A DNA stretch of 64,000 bases from Lucinisca nassula (lineage: Eukaryota > Mollusca > Bivalvia > Lucinida > Lucinidae), in assembly GCA_963580285.1 (NCBI GenBank), contig CAUZLF010000270.1:1-64000 (forward strand), given 5' to 3'. This document shows, one piece after another, positions 1 through 12,800 of the stretch. The notes beneath the pieces are model-generated. The model did not search any database, was not told the origin of the DNA, and worked only from the letters and a program-made list of their open reading frames with translations. Positions within the stretch are counted from its first letter, which is position 1. Each line of letters starts with the position of its first letter. A program made the translations under genes and the position numbers.

Positions 1-500
1 AAGGACAGTTACTTTCCCACAAAATGGCCAAATGGCCATCCAAAATAAAAAGACACAAGTGATACACACAGTAAGTAACAAACAACATCACAAATAGGTC
101 GCCACAGAAGAACCGCCTTGGAACGGTCAGTGGAATGATTTCCACTGGGGGGCTTAAATCGATTTTACGAGGCCACAATCCTCGCCCTTACTTCCGTCGC
201 GATTTAGACAAATAATTTGTTCAGTCCGCATGAAGGCCTCCTAACTCATCAGTGCAACATCTCACAGAAAATCAAAGAACCACAGAGGTGAGACAACGGT
301 GAGGACTCGACAGCAAGAAACCACTGAAATGCTGGAGCAAAAGAAAACCAACAGTTATACTCCGATGGGCCCGACCAGAGACAGAGCATCAGGCACCAAC
401 CATCATTACCTTGAATTAGATCTCTCTAATTCTCAATAAGCCTTTACGTTGGAGCCGTCATAGAATCTGAGGCCTGACCCACCGGCGTGCAATTAAAGAG
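1..500 (+). repeat. Element J, internal/3' copy
   Basis: This stretch matches, by eye, the segments at 27857-28209, 30757-31178 and 32365-32697: shared landmarks are ACTTTCCCACAAAATGGCC, GAACCGCCTTGGAACGG, AAATCGATTTTACG and TTTGTTCAGTCCGCATGAAGG. It continues into a part (about 240-500) that reappears reverse-complemented near 19800-20000. No open coding frame of interest. The copy is cut by the window start. Confidence 0.7.
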
Positions 501-540
501 GGAAGCAAAGTTGCCAACATGGGTCTCAGGAGTGCTCCTT

Positions 541-2736
541 GATTTACTCCTTGCTCAGATTTATACCCTTTACACAAATTATCAGTCTTAAAAGTACAGT
601 TCAACTTGATCTTCAAAAATGTCCATCGTATTATTGAAGGGCTTTATCACGGAGTATTTTAATATCATGAGCTCATTTGTTTTCGTTTCTGTATTCATAT
701 TATCAAATGTTTTATTTTAAAATGTCTAAAATTTTAGTTAAAAATTAAAAGACTGAACTCATATTCAAAATTAGGCATGTTCCCATTCTTGTCAACCTAT
801 TTTTTTCTGAATAATATGCCACATATGTCTTCTCACGATGTGTGAAATATCATGACATTTTGAAGCCGGTAACATACATATAATGGGTACCATGACATTT
901 TGAAGCCGGCAACATACATATAATGGGTTTAATACCCAATATATGTGCTTATGTCGGTTTTGAGCAAAATTGCAATTTTTCCAAAAATATAAAAAAATCA
1001 TGAAAAAAATAAACCATTACATGATTTCAGTCATAAATATTATAAAGCTACTGCAGAGCAACCAAAATCCTCTAAAATATCGATTTTAAAATCATTAGCA
1101 AACATTTGGCCTTTGTCATTTAATTGTCAGTCAGAATGTCAGACAGGGTGACGCATTGCTTGTCCTAATCTATGGCTGCTTTGCTTCTACAGAAGTACGA
1201 TCATTTCGAGCCTCCTTCAAACAAGAATGATAAAATTCTGGAAAAGTGCATATCTTCTGCGATAAATGTATACACCCAACACTTTTCTTAATAGTACATG
1301 TATACACCCAACAAAGGCTACCTAATTTTTTTATGTATTCACACATATTTTGGTTTCTCTATACATTCATCTTATCTTTATATAAGCAATTGTAACATTC
1401 ATTGTGTCTGTCTTTGAAGACTTATATCAATAGTCAATTTAGTATTGAAGCTTTCCTATTCTTCTGTTTTGTGTTTTAGGTCACCTTCTCAGTTTTCTTT
1501 CAGATTTTATCGAGGGTTTCTTTTTTCATCCTTGTTTTCTACACATGTGACACGAAATATTCCCGTCTTGTCTAGCAATAACCTTTTGTTGAAGCTATGC
1601 ATAAAATAGCCAAACAAAAACTATTTCTATGAAATACATTTCATTATTGTGTTCACAAATCTTGCTTTCGATTCTCTTAGTTCCGTGGTTAATCTATCAC
1701 TGTTCTGGAAATGTAGAACATTAAAGGTAATGCTGTAAATTGTATCAGCCTATACGTAGTTCTTGTAGCACATATTTGTTTTTGACTTCAATCATTCACT
1801 ATTCGCTTATTCATTATTGTTTTTAGTAAACAAGCTAAAGACTTTCTTTTCTGTAAAGCTGTAAAATATTTTCGAAAGAAAACTGTATGTTTGCTGTATG
1901 AAGGGAGTTATGTTTGTAAATAACATTTAAGGTTGATGTTTCACTCGTATGTAGAAAGTTTACATCCTTTATGCGTGTCGTTTCTTTAATGAGAACCTAT
2001 CACATTTTTGAATTGGCAGTCAATGTAATAAAGTAACTGTACAGTCAATTATCTAGTTGTAACTGTTTAGAACAACAGCTCAGTTGTTGTATTCAGATAT
2101 TCAACTGTTGCCATTTTGTGATTCTGAGTGGAGGGGCAATTTGTGCAAGCATGGTTCCACCTCTTGCTTCAGCTTTTTTCAATTTAGTTACTGACTTTTG
2201 TTTAAGCTAAACAGGCTGCTGTATCAACAAAATTTTTGTGACTACATTTCATTGTTAAATTGTTATATATATTGTGATTGGCTATTCTTACTGTTCTTAC
2301 TGCTGCTATCCTATCTATTGATTTGAGTGACAGAGCATTTCATGTTGATGACGTATCTGTGAATAGTTGTTATTGTGGAATTTTTTATCATTCCTATTCC
2401 TTGTAGAATTATCTTTTTGAAATAGTGTCAATATTTTTTGCTTTAGACAGATCCTTTCATTTTCGGAACTGTATTTTCTCTTTTGCATGAAATAGTATTT
2501 GAGTGTATTTCTGAATTGATCCTCATTCTTTTGTGTCTTATTGTCTCATCTACTGTTACTTTGACCTTATTACTTGAACATTTGTAGTTTGAAAATTGTT
2601 TGTGTGAATTAATTGCATTGTTTGAGTCTTGATCAATACATATTTCATCAATTAGCACCTTTTGATAAACCTTTTGTTCTCGTTATTGCTATCCCATTTA
2701 CTGCTTACAGTGTTTTTGAACCCAAGATATACCAAA
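541..2736. other. AT-rich stretch, no gene recognised
   Basis: No exon-like open frame or known repeat is recognised here. A 40-bp direct duplication (CATGACATTTTGAAGCCGG and following bases) lies at about 851-926, and GTATACACCCAACA occurs twice near 1268-1315. The small minus-strand frame at 2443-2658 shows no family motif. The next exon of the minus-strand oxidoreductase gene was looked for here and not found. Confidence 0.5.
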
Positions 2737-4313
2737 ACCAGTGCTTCAGCTGAAGTGCACCACCCGCCGGATGCTTTTAGCTTTATGAGTGTTACCATAT
2801 ATGGGTATGGCGGTCATTTTGGTCATGTGACCTGGACCTAAAACGGTTCCCCAAATAAATGCGCCTTATCGTAAGAAGCAAAAATATATCTTATACTTTA
2901 GTACTGTATTCTGAATCGTTTGCAGGATAAAATGCATTCTCACTTTTCCAATACAAAAGCATATGTGTCAAAGTTTGACCTAGGCACAAAGAAGGTCAAG
3001 GTCAACCCAGGGTCACCATTGTAGCAATTTATGATGGACTGCTTGGAATATTTAAACAATTTTTGGCATACTGATAGATATCAATGAGATCTAACCAATG
3101 AACTTGCGAAATATTACATTCCATTTAGTATAGCCTCGCCGAGGCGAAAAATGTGAAAAATTTCGAACTGCTTCTCCTCGGAAATCGTTGGGCCGATTGA
3201 AGTCAAATTTCATATGGAGCCTCTGTGGGATGGGGAAACCAAACTTTGCTCATGGGGTCCAGGTCACATGACCTAAATGGCCGCCAAGCCATTTATGGTC
3301 TGTCTGTCTGTCCGTCCGTAACCCGTTTGTGAAAATTGGTGATAGTGACTTAACCGCTTGGAATAGTTAAACAATTTTTGGCATACTGATAGATATCAAT
3401 GAGATCTAACCAATGAATTTTCGAAATATTACATTCCATTTAGTATAGCCTCGCCGAGGCGAAAAATGTGAAAATTTTCGAACTGCTTCTCCTCGGAAAT
3501 CGTTGGGCCGATTGAAGTCAAATTTCATATGGAGCCTCTGTGGGATGGGGAAACCAAACTTTGCTCATGGGGTCCAGGTCACATGACCTAAATGGCCGCC
3601 AAGCCATATATGGTCTGTCTGTCTGTCCGTCCGTAACCCGTTTGTGAAAATTGGTGATAGTGACTTAACCGCTTGGAATAGTTAAACATTTTTTGGCATA
3701 CTGATAGATATCAATGAGATCTAACCAATGAACTTTCGAAATATTACATTCCATTTAGTATAGCCTCGCCGAGGCGAAAAATGTGAAACTTTTCAAACTG
3801 CTTCTCCTCGGAAACCGTTGGGCCGATTGAATTCAAATTACATATGGAGCCTCTATAGGATGGGGGAAACCAAAATTTGCTCATGGGGTCTAGGTCACAT
3901 GACCAAAATGGCCGCCAAGCCATATATGGTAAAAACCCTTCAAAAATAGTCTTCTCCAGAACCACTGGGCAGATTTCCACGAAACTTGATAAATAGCATC
4001 TTGGACGTAGGCCCATCATAAATTGCTAAAATGGTGACCCTGGGTTGACCTTGACCTTCTCTGTGCCTAGGTCAAACTTTGACACATATGCTTTTGTATT
4101 GGAAAAGTGAGAATGCATTTTATCCTGCAAACGATTCATAATACAGTACTAAAGTATAAGATATATTTTTGCTACTTACGATAAGGTGCATTTATTGGGG
4201 GAACCGTTTTAGGTCCTGGTCACATGACCAAAATGGCCACCATACCCATATATGGTAACACTCATAAAGCTAAAAGCATCCGGCGGGTGGTGCACTTCAG
4301 CTGAAGCACTGGT
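2737..4313. mobile_element. Foldback-type element with two 301-bp inverted arms
   Basis: Bases 2737-3037 and 4013-4313 are near-perfect reverse complements, each 301 bp, starting ACCAGTGCTTCAGCTGAAG and ending with its complement. The 975-bp interior is a tandem repeat of about 315 bp (marker CTTGGAATA at 3042, 3357, 3672) carrying TAGCCTCGCCGAGGCGAAAA and CTGTCTGTCCGTCCG blocks. No transposase frame is present, so it would be non-autonomous. The right edge abuts a SINE-3 head fragment. An exact target duplication was not found. Confidence 0.85.
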
Positions 4314-4352
4314 TAAGAGTCAGCACTCTTATCAACTAGGCCACGGAGGCTT
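4314..4352 (-). repeat. SINE-3 tRNA-like head fragment
   Basis: The reverse complement reads GAAGCCTCCGTGGCC and resembles the heads at 27384 and 31181. Only the first part is present; it is cut by the foldback element at 4313. Confidence 0.45.
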
Positions 4353-4664
4353 CTTACTGGAAACTGCAGGGGCATAGTGAGATAAACATCACAATTTTTC
4401 ATCGGAAAAATAAGCGTTTATGAGATATGGAACGATGTACTGTCAGACGGGTTGTTTTTAAACGGATGTGTCATTGTATATTATTTTTATTCATTATTTA
4501 TTTATTTATTTTGTTTGTTTGTTTGTTTAATTCATTTTGGTTTTACGGCCCCCTCAAGATTATTCCACTTATGTCAAGGCGATCGTAAATCAGAGATAGG
4601 CGAAAACCTGAGTACCGGTTCAAAAAACCACCTGACATTCCGTTGCAGAATTTGGCGTATCGTA

Positions 4665-4989
4665 CAGTAAAAGTTCTCTATCAAGAGCCTCTTTGGGACT
4701 GTTCAAAAGGGAATTCCTTTGTTTAGGTTTCCATTATGGTCTGGTCGCTTAATGTTTGTATTTCTTTCCCTTTGGTGTCTTTTATGGGTGGAGTTAGTTA
4801 ATTGTATCAATTCCTGATCTTTGTTTTTTTTCTACTTTTAAGACCACTTTTGAACAGTTCTACCGAAGGCCAGACCATAGAGCACTGTATGCCGAAAACA
4901 CAAAGAAAAAAAACTGAAAACAACTTAATAATGTTTTCACAGCAGAATTGGTCTTAATTTGAGGTGGTCTTAATAGTGGAATTTCACCG
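4665..4989. mobile_element. MITE-K interrupted by an element J fragment
   Basis: Ends are CAGTAAAAGTTC at 4665 and the complement of CGGTGAAATTCC at 4989, each flanked by TA (4663-4664 and 4990-4991), as expected for pogo/Tc1-like non-autonomous elements. An inner piece (about 4709-4835) matches element J in reverse orientation. The right end lies only 10 bases into the intron from the 5' splice site of the oxidoreductase exon at 5000. Other copies: 5872-5998 and 17465-17675. Confidence 0.7.
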
Positions 4990-4999
4990 TAATCCTTAC

Positions 5000-5687
5000 C
5001 TCCTAGTCTAGCAATAGTACAACCCTTCGGGACACCTCTGATGTTTTTATATAGAAACTCGTCCAAGAAATAATCAGTAAGCGTTTCATTGTGGTTCTCC
5101 TCCGGTATCAGCGACCCCAGGGTATAAATTCGGCCTAGGTCTTCATCGAAAACATCCTTTTCATAATCCCAGAAGCTTGTTTTGTTTTCAATGAGAAACT
5201 CCATCAAATAGTCTCCATAATTGTTTTTCAGATCATACAAGAACCCAAGTTCGTTTTGTGTGTTTTCGTCCCAGGGTCCGAATTTGTTGAGCCTTGCAAT
5301 AAACGTGACATATAAATCCGAAATGGTATACTGCGTTTCCTCACTCGCTGGAATATGGACTGGAAAATTATTAAAAGCAAATAATCCGCCCCAATGGCTC
5401 GGAGCCGTCTTTACCCACTCAATGTAGCCATTTAAAACGTTCCTCACTATTAGCATGTTCGTCGTGTTGACATTGATTGCACACAAGATAGTGACCTTCA
5501 CCATGCCTGCCGGTGCTGGGTGTAGTTTAAATACGTAATAGGCAACTACTCCGTACGTGCCCCCACCACCGCCCCTTAGTGCCCAAAACAGGTCTCCTTT
5601 GTTTTCTGTTTCTTCCCTTCCATCAGGGTATAAATGTGTGGTCTTGTTCCTAGTACATGTACTTATACGTCCGTCAGCCAGAACTAC
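5000..5687 (-). CDS. BBE-like oxidoreductase, exon encoding FAD loop and substrate domain
   Basis: Begins after a TTTACTAG acceptor (AG at 5689-5688) with VVLADGRISTCTR and runs 229 codons plus one base to a GGAG|GTAAGG donor. It contains GDLFWALRGGGGGTYGVV, the glycine-rich FAD contact typical of BBE-like enzymes, then a mixed substrate-binding region with WVKTAPSHWGG, two N-x-T sites (NKT, NET) and PKGCTIARLGG at the end. It joins the previous exon in phase 0 and leaves phase 1. The open frame continues past the donor into intron sequence to 4860, which is not coding by this model. Confidence 0.88.
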
Positions 5688-8600
5688 CTAGTAAAGAAAG
5701 TTAAACAGACATTAACCCACTTTAAGCAATATAACCTTCCACCTGATAGCCTTGGATGGGTTTATTCCAAGTAATATGGGTGGCAGGTCTGTTTTGGATT
5801 ATAGGTTTTACAACAAAAATGCACGTTGTGAAATTGTGCTATTGAGGCCATCTAAAATTACGACAAACCCTCCTTTTAAAAGAGTACATAAAATGTTTCT
5901 GTAATTCTTTTTTTTCTTTAATCAGTGCCCTCTGGTCAGACCACTTATAGACCATTTTTGAACAGTCCCAAAGGTGGTGTAAATATTGGAATTTTACTGT
6001 ATTTGAAGCGAACAGTGTAGACCAAGATGCGGCGCTACAGGCTAATCTAGTTTTTGTTTGCAGCCCACATGAGTCATATTGTACGAGCTCATTTGCTGAG
6101 TCCTTCCCTTTAACCAAACAATGTATGCCCTGTAGTAAGAACATATACCCTACTCAAAGAGGGGTTGCACACCATGCAGTATCGTAAGATTAGTCTCCCT
6201 TGAGACACCCGATATATTTTGTGCTCACTTTTGGTCATTTTAATCACTTCATATCTAACTGACGAATATATTTAGGGATTTCAAATTTAGTCATATTTAA
6301 TCTCTCTGTATAATGAAAAAAAACTTATTGTTCAACGTAATTCTTCTAAATACAAAGAACATAATACCAAAAGAACATTAAGAGCTCCTGTCCATCGGGG
6401 CTTGAAGAAATAGATGGGCTGCTCGATGCTGCCACGCAGAGCTGAAACCGACCGCTTACGGGTACTTGTACACAGCATAGAGGATCTAAGCCTGCCCAGG
6501 CAAAGCGGTGCAAGTCGGACCGTCCATGCTTATAAACCCTGTTGGTTTCATTAAGAAACAGGGCTTGAGATGTCATTTCATCTCAATGTGGGGTAAAAGT
6601 CCCGCGAAATTGGGTGCAACGTCTCAGAAAAGACCTATACAGTGTTGATGGGGACCTGAAATCAAATAAACAAAACAAGAACATTAAGATTCTGTTGAAA
6701 ACCAGCCTGGTTCGCTTTAAGCAAGGTGAGTGAGTGAGTGTTCGAGTTTTACGTCCCAGCATCAGCTAAGGTCATACGGAGACGGGACTTCGGCTTATAG
6801 ACTCATCCGAAAGTCTCGAGAAGTCCGAGAGTCAAGCAAGGTAGGTAACCCTTAGTGTCTGACGTCAGCAGCAGCAACACATCAATTCTTATGATGTTGT
6901 TTGTACTTAATGATTTGGTTCGATTTGATTTGATTGCTTGGGGTTTAACGACACGTCAACTCTTGTTGGTCATTTTGCGTCGTCTCCCAGGGAAAGGGAG
7001 AAAAGAGATAAAGGAGATAAAAGAGATAGTAGAGGAGATGAAAGTGTGGGACAGGGGAGACAGAGGAAACTGATTGGACGTGAAGAGGGAGAAGAAGTAA
7101 TAACGCCCCCCCCCCCTCTACCCTTACCTGCTGCATTGACAACGAGCCTTGTCCAGCTGTGATCCGACATCAGTTGGACACCCCAGTGGCGCCACCTTTA
7201 CCTCACCCAACCATCTCTAATTATTTTGTAAGGACAAGTTTGTAAACTTATGTCTTTAATTGGACACAAAGAATACTGGTTCGATTGTTTGTCAATCATC
7301 CCAATGTTGCTAACCAGTAGCTTTTCAGTGTCGATGACCACGTGACTAATTTGTATGAAATCAAGGTAACGGTCATTTATAGAAAGTTTTTGTTTGAACT
7401 GAGGTTTTATGGCCCCGTCAACACTATTTAAGTCATTTTGGAGAGGTTGCTTCCAATTTAATGTGACTTTCACCCCACATTGAGATAATCAAAAGGGTTA
7501 TAGGACGGGACGGTTCGACTCGCACCATTTAACCTGGGCATGCTTATTTACCAGTACTCATGTGCGGTGGGCGTGGAGGTATCATGCAGTCCAATCTATT
7601 TCTCCAAGCCCCGATAGGCGTGGCAAAATTTATAGAAAGAGGCCTCACTATTCTTTTCGGTGTGACTTTCAGTAGGGCTTCAGAGTGGCCAGCGTAGGTA
7701 GATTTAAAAACAAAAATTCTCGTGCGTCGATTCGATGGGACTACTTCCGATTTTGATGCTCCCATTCGACTTACTATTTTATCATCAAATTACGTGATTA
7801 TCGTTTATTTATCAGCTTTGACAAAGATAAAAGCGATATATATAAATATTGCTGTATTCAATATAAAGACTAAAACCTGAATTAGCATTTTTGTGTGTGC
7901 AGACCAAGGGTTTGAAAATGGCGAATTTTCAACCATGTCAGTACCATCGGGAAAACCAAAAATAGACTATTATAATATTCCTCGCGATAATGCTCACCTA
8001 TATCATCAATTCCGGCATACATTAATCTGGTCACCTTGAAATTTTTGCTAAAATCGGCGAGGGAGCATTTTTTGTGCCATTTTTTTCTACCCACTTCCGG
8101 TCGAAACGTGTGTACAAAAGCATTTTTTCTCTCCAAAATGGCAGGTTTGGTTCACAGGAGCTCGGTTGTAATTGTATGAGCTACATAAACTTTAGATTTC
8201 CCCACCCACATATTTCACATATTAAGTTCGATAAAATCCATTATATTCGTTGTTATAACTGTTTTATCAGCCCATTTTTACCTTAGTCCTATGAACAAAC
8301 ATAAAATCTGTTACACAATCACTACAGCTGATGTCTAACTCAATGTTTAACATTTATCAACAATGCGCCATATAGTAGAAAAAACACAAGGAAAGACAGT
8401 CGCCATCTTTTTCGCAACGTTTCCAGCCGCTCAAGTGCGTCACAAATTTCTTGGTACCCGGTCAACCTTACACCGCTTATGACTTCGGGTACCAGCAGGT
8501 AGTACGTATCGCGGTAAAAACTCAAATTCAAAAGTTCCCATGACCGATAGATAATTGAATTCAATTGATTTGACAAGATATAGAAAGAAATATACATTAT

Positions 8601-9542
8601 GTCTTCAGGGCTCAACTTGTATTCGTGGTAAATCATTTAATTATGTTTAAAGATGCCGGTTTGCATCTGGAGGCCCTCTGTGCAGGGAGAGTCATCCCCT
8701 GTGCAGGTTAAAGACCCCTACCGTAATTACATGATTACTGTGTAGGCTTTCATCCTGCAAACCTGGTGTGTATGTAATGTACACCTGCGAGTAATGGTCA
8801 AATGTGACCGATCGCAGTATAAGTAGAAAGAAAGAAAGGTATCAAGGCTGTAACGGTAACACGTACTGCCTGCTGGTACCCGAAGTCATAGGCGGTGTAA
8901 GGTTGACCGGGTACCAAGAAATTTGTGACGCACTTGAGCGGCTGGAAACGTTGCGAAAAAGATGGCGACTGTCTTTCCTTGTGTTTTTTCTACTATATGG
9001 CGCATTGTTGATAAATGTTAAACATTGAGTTAGACATCAGCTGTAGTGATTGTGTAACATATTTAATGTTTGTTCATAGGACAAAGGTAAAAATGGGCTG
9101 ATAAAACAGTTATAACAACGAATATAATGGATTTTATCGAACTTAATGTGTGAAATATGTGGGTGTGGAAATCTAAAGTTTATGTAGCTCATACAATTAC
9201 AACCGAGCTCCTGTGGTTTGGTTTTGATTTAAGTGAAACTCACAGATTTCCCCTGTATTCTATAACAACGAATGAAAAGCGAGTGGAATACAAGTCTTGT
9301 GGTACCATACTCATCTTCTTCACTGAACAATCCACCTTTCAACCATGTTTGTTTATTATTTACATCAACAATATAATGTCAATACACTGAATGTACAGTA
9401 TATTTACACCAGCAAGACACAGCTGTGTAGACAGTTTGGTGTGACGAAATCATATTAAATTACGTCATATTTAATGACGTCAGTAAATCTGATCGATTAA
9501 ATCAAAGTCCGCATACTACTGATTTTTTTTAACTGACAGAAT

Positions 9543-9610
<68 letters not shown>

Positions 9611-9662
9611 ATTTCTTTCGGTTCATGGTTCATCCCTTACGCGTATCTGTAAACTTTAATTT

Positions 9663-9732
<70 letters not shown>

Positions 9733-9820
9733 CTAGCACAAAATAGTGGGCCAACGTCGGCCCGGACAGACACGTTGTATCGCTGTCGGCTCGACGTGGT
9801 CCGACATGCTCTGCTGGCTG

Positions 9821-9899
<79 letters not shown>

Positions 9900-12800
9900 T
9901 ATGGTTAGATTACCAAAATAATTCAACTCATCAGACTTGAAAGCATATTAAACAATGTCCCCCCCCCCCCCCCCCCCGTAATCCTGAAGCATGCGAGAAA
10001 AAAATGACTTGATAAGATATCGAAACGCGCATGCGTAATCTTCGTAAACCCAAGCAGAATTGGCTCTCAGTTGAATAAGGATTTTCTAAATGTTACACGC
10101 TCGCGACAACTACCACTCATTCCTTAAGACGGACTGATATGTCATTGACAAATGTGCGAAAAATAATCTTAATCTGGAGGGGAGCATTTTTTGTGCCATT
10201 TTTCCCAACATGTGTATCAAAGTACTTGGACGTCAATAAATTGAGAGGCCGTTGTTTCGCGGCGTCTGCTAAGTCGGTTTAAGCCTTCACACTCTCTACC
10301 CTTTTCTATAGACCTCAGAAAAGATGATTCTCATTAACTGTCCTTCATTTTTCTCCAATCTATATCTCGTAACAAAATGTAATGGCCTATAAATTACCGG
10401 AAGTTCTTGTGATTTTCTTCCTTATATTTTTTGACAAAATATAGTCCCAACCGGCGGAAGCAGATTGCGAATAGAATCATAGCAACGGCCTTAGATGCTG
10501 CCCTACTGTTTCTTATGGTGTGTCAACTAAACTTTCCCGCGTCTTACTTTAACCTGTTAGCGATTGCATTGGAAAAGTAGGACCGGCTACAGGGAAATAA
10601 TCTTCCTAGGCCAGAGGTCATTTTCATTTTTAGTTCACTGAGAAATCGTGGCATTTCTTCGTAATGCATGTAATATATATATTAGCCACGTGTTGGATGC
10701 AGTTTGGACCCTTGTTCTTCGAGGATAGTTCTTTTACAGATTCATTTGTATACATTTAATATTGCATGATTAATATAGAATACCAGATTCATGCCATTTG
10801 ATATCAAGTTTATCCGGCGAGTCTTCGAGTACACTTGTAGAATCGCGAGGCTTGTCTCGCGATTCTACATGCGTTCTCGAAGGCGAGCCTGATAAACTTG
10901 ATATCAAATGGCACGAATCTGGTAATCTATTAGTTAATCCCCTTGTACACTCTTACATTTTTGCCAATTTTTCAAGCAGTTAAGTTCATAGAAGTGCAAC
11001 GTCATATTGACCTGATAAAGCTCACTTGTCCTGAGATAGCATATCTTTATCAGATTATACGCATGTCTGCGAGAAACAAAGGTTCTGGCGAGCATGCGCT
11101 GTTGCACAGGCTGACCTGAGTTTTTGTTGAGTTTTTGGGAGAAGTAATATTTTCGTGAGCTGGATATCATCTAGTCTGGTCACCTTTGTTTAGCAGCCGC
11201 CTCTCTTCAGCAGCCATAATATTTCCTCTCAAAGCATTTTGCTATATATTTAACCTCTGTTCATCAGCAACCTCTCTGCTTCAGGTAACGGCAACATTAT
11301 CTAATACCCAAATCTGAATTTCCTTTATTAAACAGCCAGAGACTGAACAGTTACAGCCACATATTGGATCATTTCTTTTCTGGTATGTTTATTTCGCTTG
11401 AAATTACCATGATTCTGGTTCCAAGCTTAATAATATTTAATGAAAAGAAAATTTAACCCATAAAACGCAAATCACGACAATTGTCGTCTGCTTTGACGTC
11501 TGCCGGTTACTTTAAAAGTCATTTTGGCAAACAGTGTGGACCCAAATTAGACTGCTCTTCAAGAAGAAGTCTGATCTGGGCCCACACTATTTGCCTGTAT
11601 GCAAAAAAATCTTTAAAAAGTTTGCAAGAACTTTCAACAGACGACATAAGCAGACGACATTTTCAGATGTCGGCGTCTTAAGGGTTAATAATGGAGAGGT
11701 GTAAGATCTCCATCATTTTTATTCCTTTCGCGCATCACATTATGCAAACACGCCTATACAATACATTGCCACCTTTATCGCCGAAAAAAATGAAAATTTG
11801 AAGATGAAAAAAAATGATATTTTTCTTATTTCTGCTCAAAATATAGATTGTGGGCACTCGTTAGAACCGCCTCATCGAGGCGGTTCTAACGAGTACCCAC
11901 AATCTATATTTTACAGCAGAAATAAGAAAAATAAGGTTTACCCCTGTAAACCCAAGTTTTACTGTATAAAAGTGGGGTTCAAGGGGGTCAAAATTATATA
12001 GGAGTGTTTTCGTGATGAATATTGAGCTAAAGAAATATATTGGGCTGCATGATGCTCCCACGCAGAGATGAAACCAGCTGCACATGAGTACTGGTAAACC
12101 GCTGAGGGGTCTAAGCCTGCCCAGGCAAAATGATACAAGTTAGACCGTCCCTACATATACACCCTTTTGGGTTGTTTGAGCGCCTGGGATAAAGACGTCA
12201 TTTCATCTCAATGTCGGGCAAAAGTCCCACAAAATTGGAAGCAACGTCTCCAAAATGACATAAATAGTGTTGACGAGGACGTAAATCTCAATTCAAACAA
12301 ACAAATCTCAATATCGAGTTGTCTTCATTTGTCACGCATTTTACCTTTACATCTGCTGGACAGCCACCTCCATTAAGTAGTACCGCCCCCGTCCATAGGG
12401 GCTTGAAGAAATATATGGGCTGCACGATGCTTCCACGCAGAGCTGAATCCGGCCCGCACACTAGTACTGGTAAACCGCTTAGAGGATCTAAGCCTGTCCA
12501 GGAACCGCGGTGCGAGGCGGACCGTCCATGCTAATAAACCCTATTGGTTTCTTTGGGCGACAGGGCTTGAGATGTCATTTCATCTCAATGTCGGGTAAAA
12601 GTCCCACAAAATTGGAAGCAACGTCTCCAAAATGACCTTTACAGTGTTGACGGGGACGTTAAACCTCAAATCAAACAAAAACCATTAAGTAGTCAGTTTT
12701 GCAGCTTTCCCTGCGTAGGTGCCTAATTAAGTTAACACTGTACCTGTATTTCCAGTAGATTGTCTATAGCCAGGCCAAGGGACGGAGAAAGAGGACTATG

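Noticed and set aside
1..4990. Missing C-terminal exon of the oxidoreductase (YxxN...YDPxNxF motif)
   Set aside because: Looked for on the minus strand by eye; nothing convincing. It is likely left of the window.
4860..4999. C-terminal extension of the oxidoreductase past 5000
   Set aside because: The frame stays open but runs through a GGAG|GTAAGG donor into MITE-K sequence; protein similarity stops at ARLGG.
6346..6576. Small proteins of the MTSQALFLNETNRVYKHGRS type (also near 18167, 26181, 31846, 44466)
   Set aside because: All are translations of SINE-1 copies.
9541..9940. Ser-Leu repeat proteins
   Set aside because: Translation of (CT)n microsatellites.
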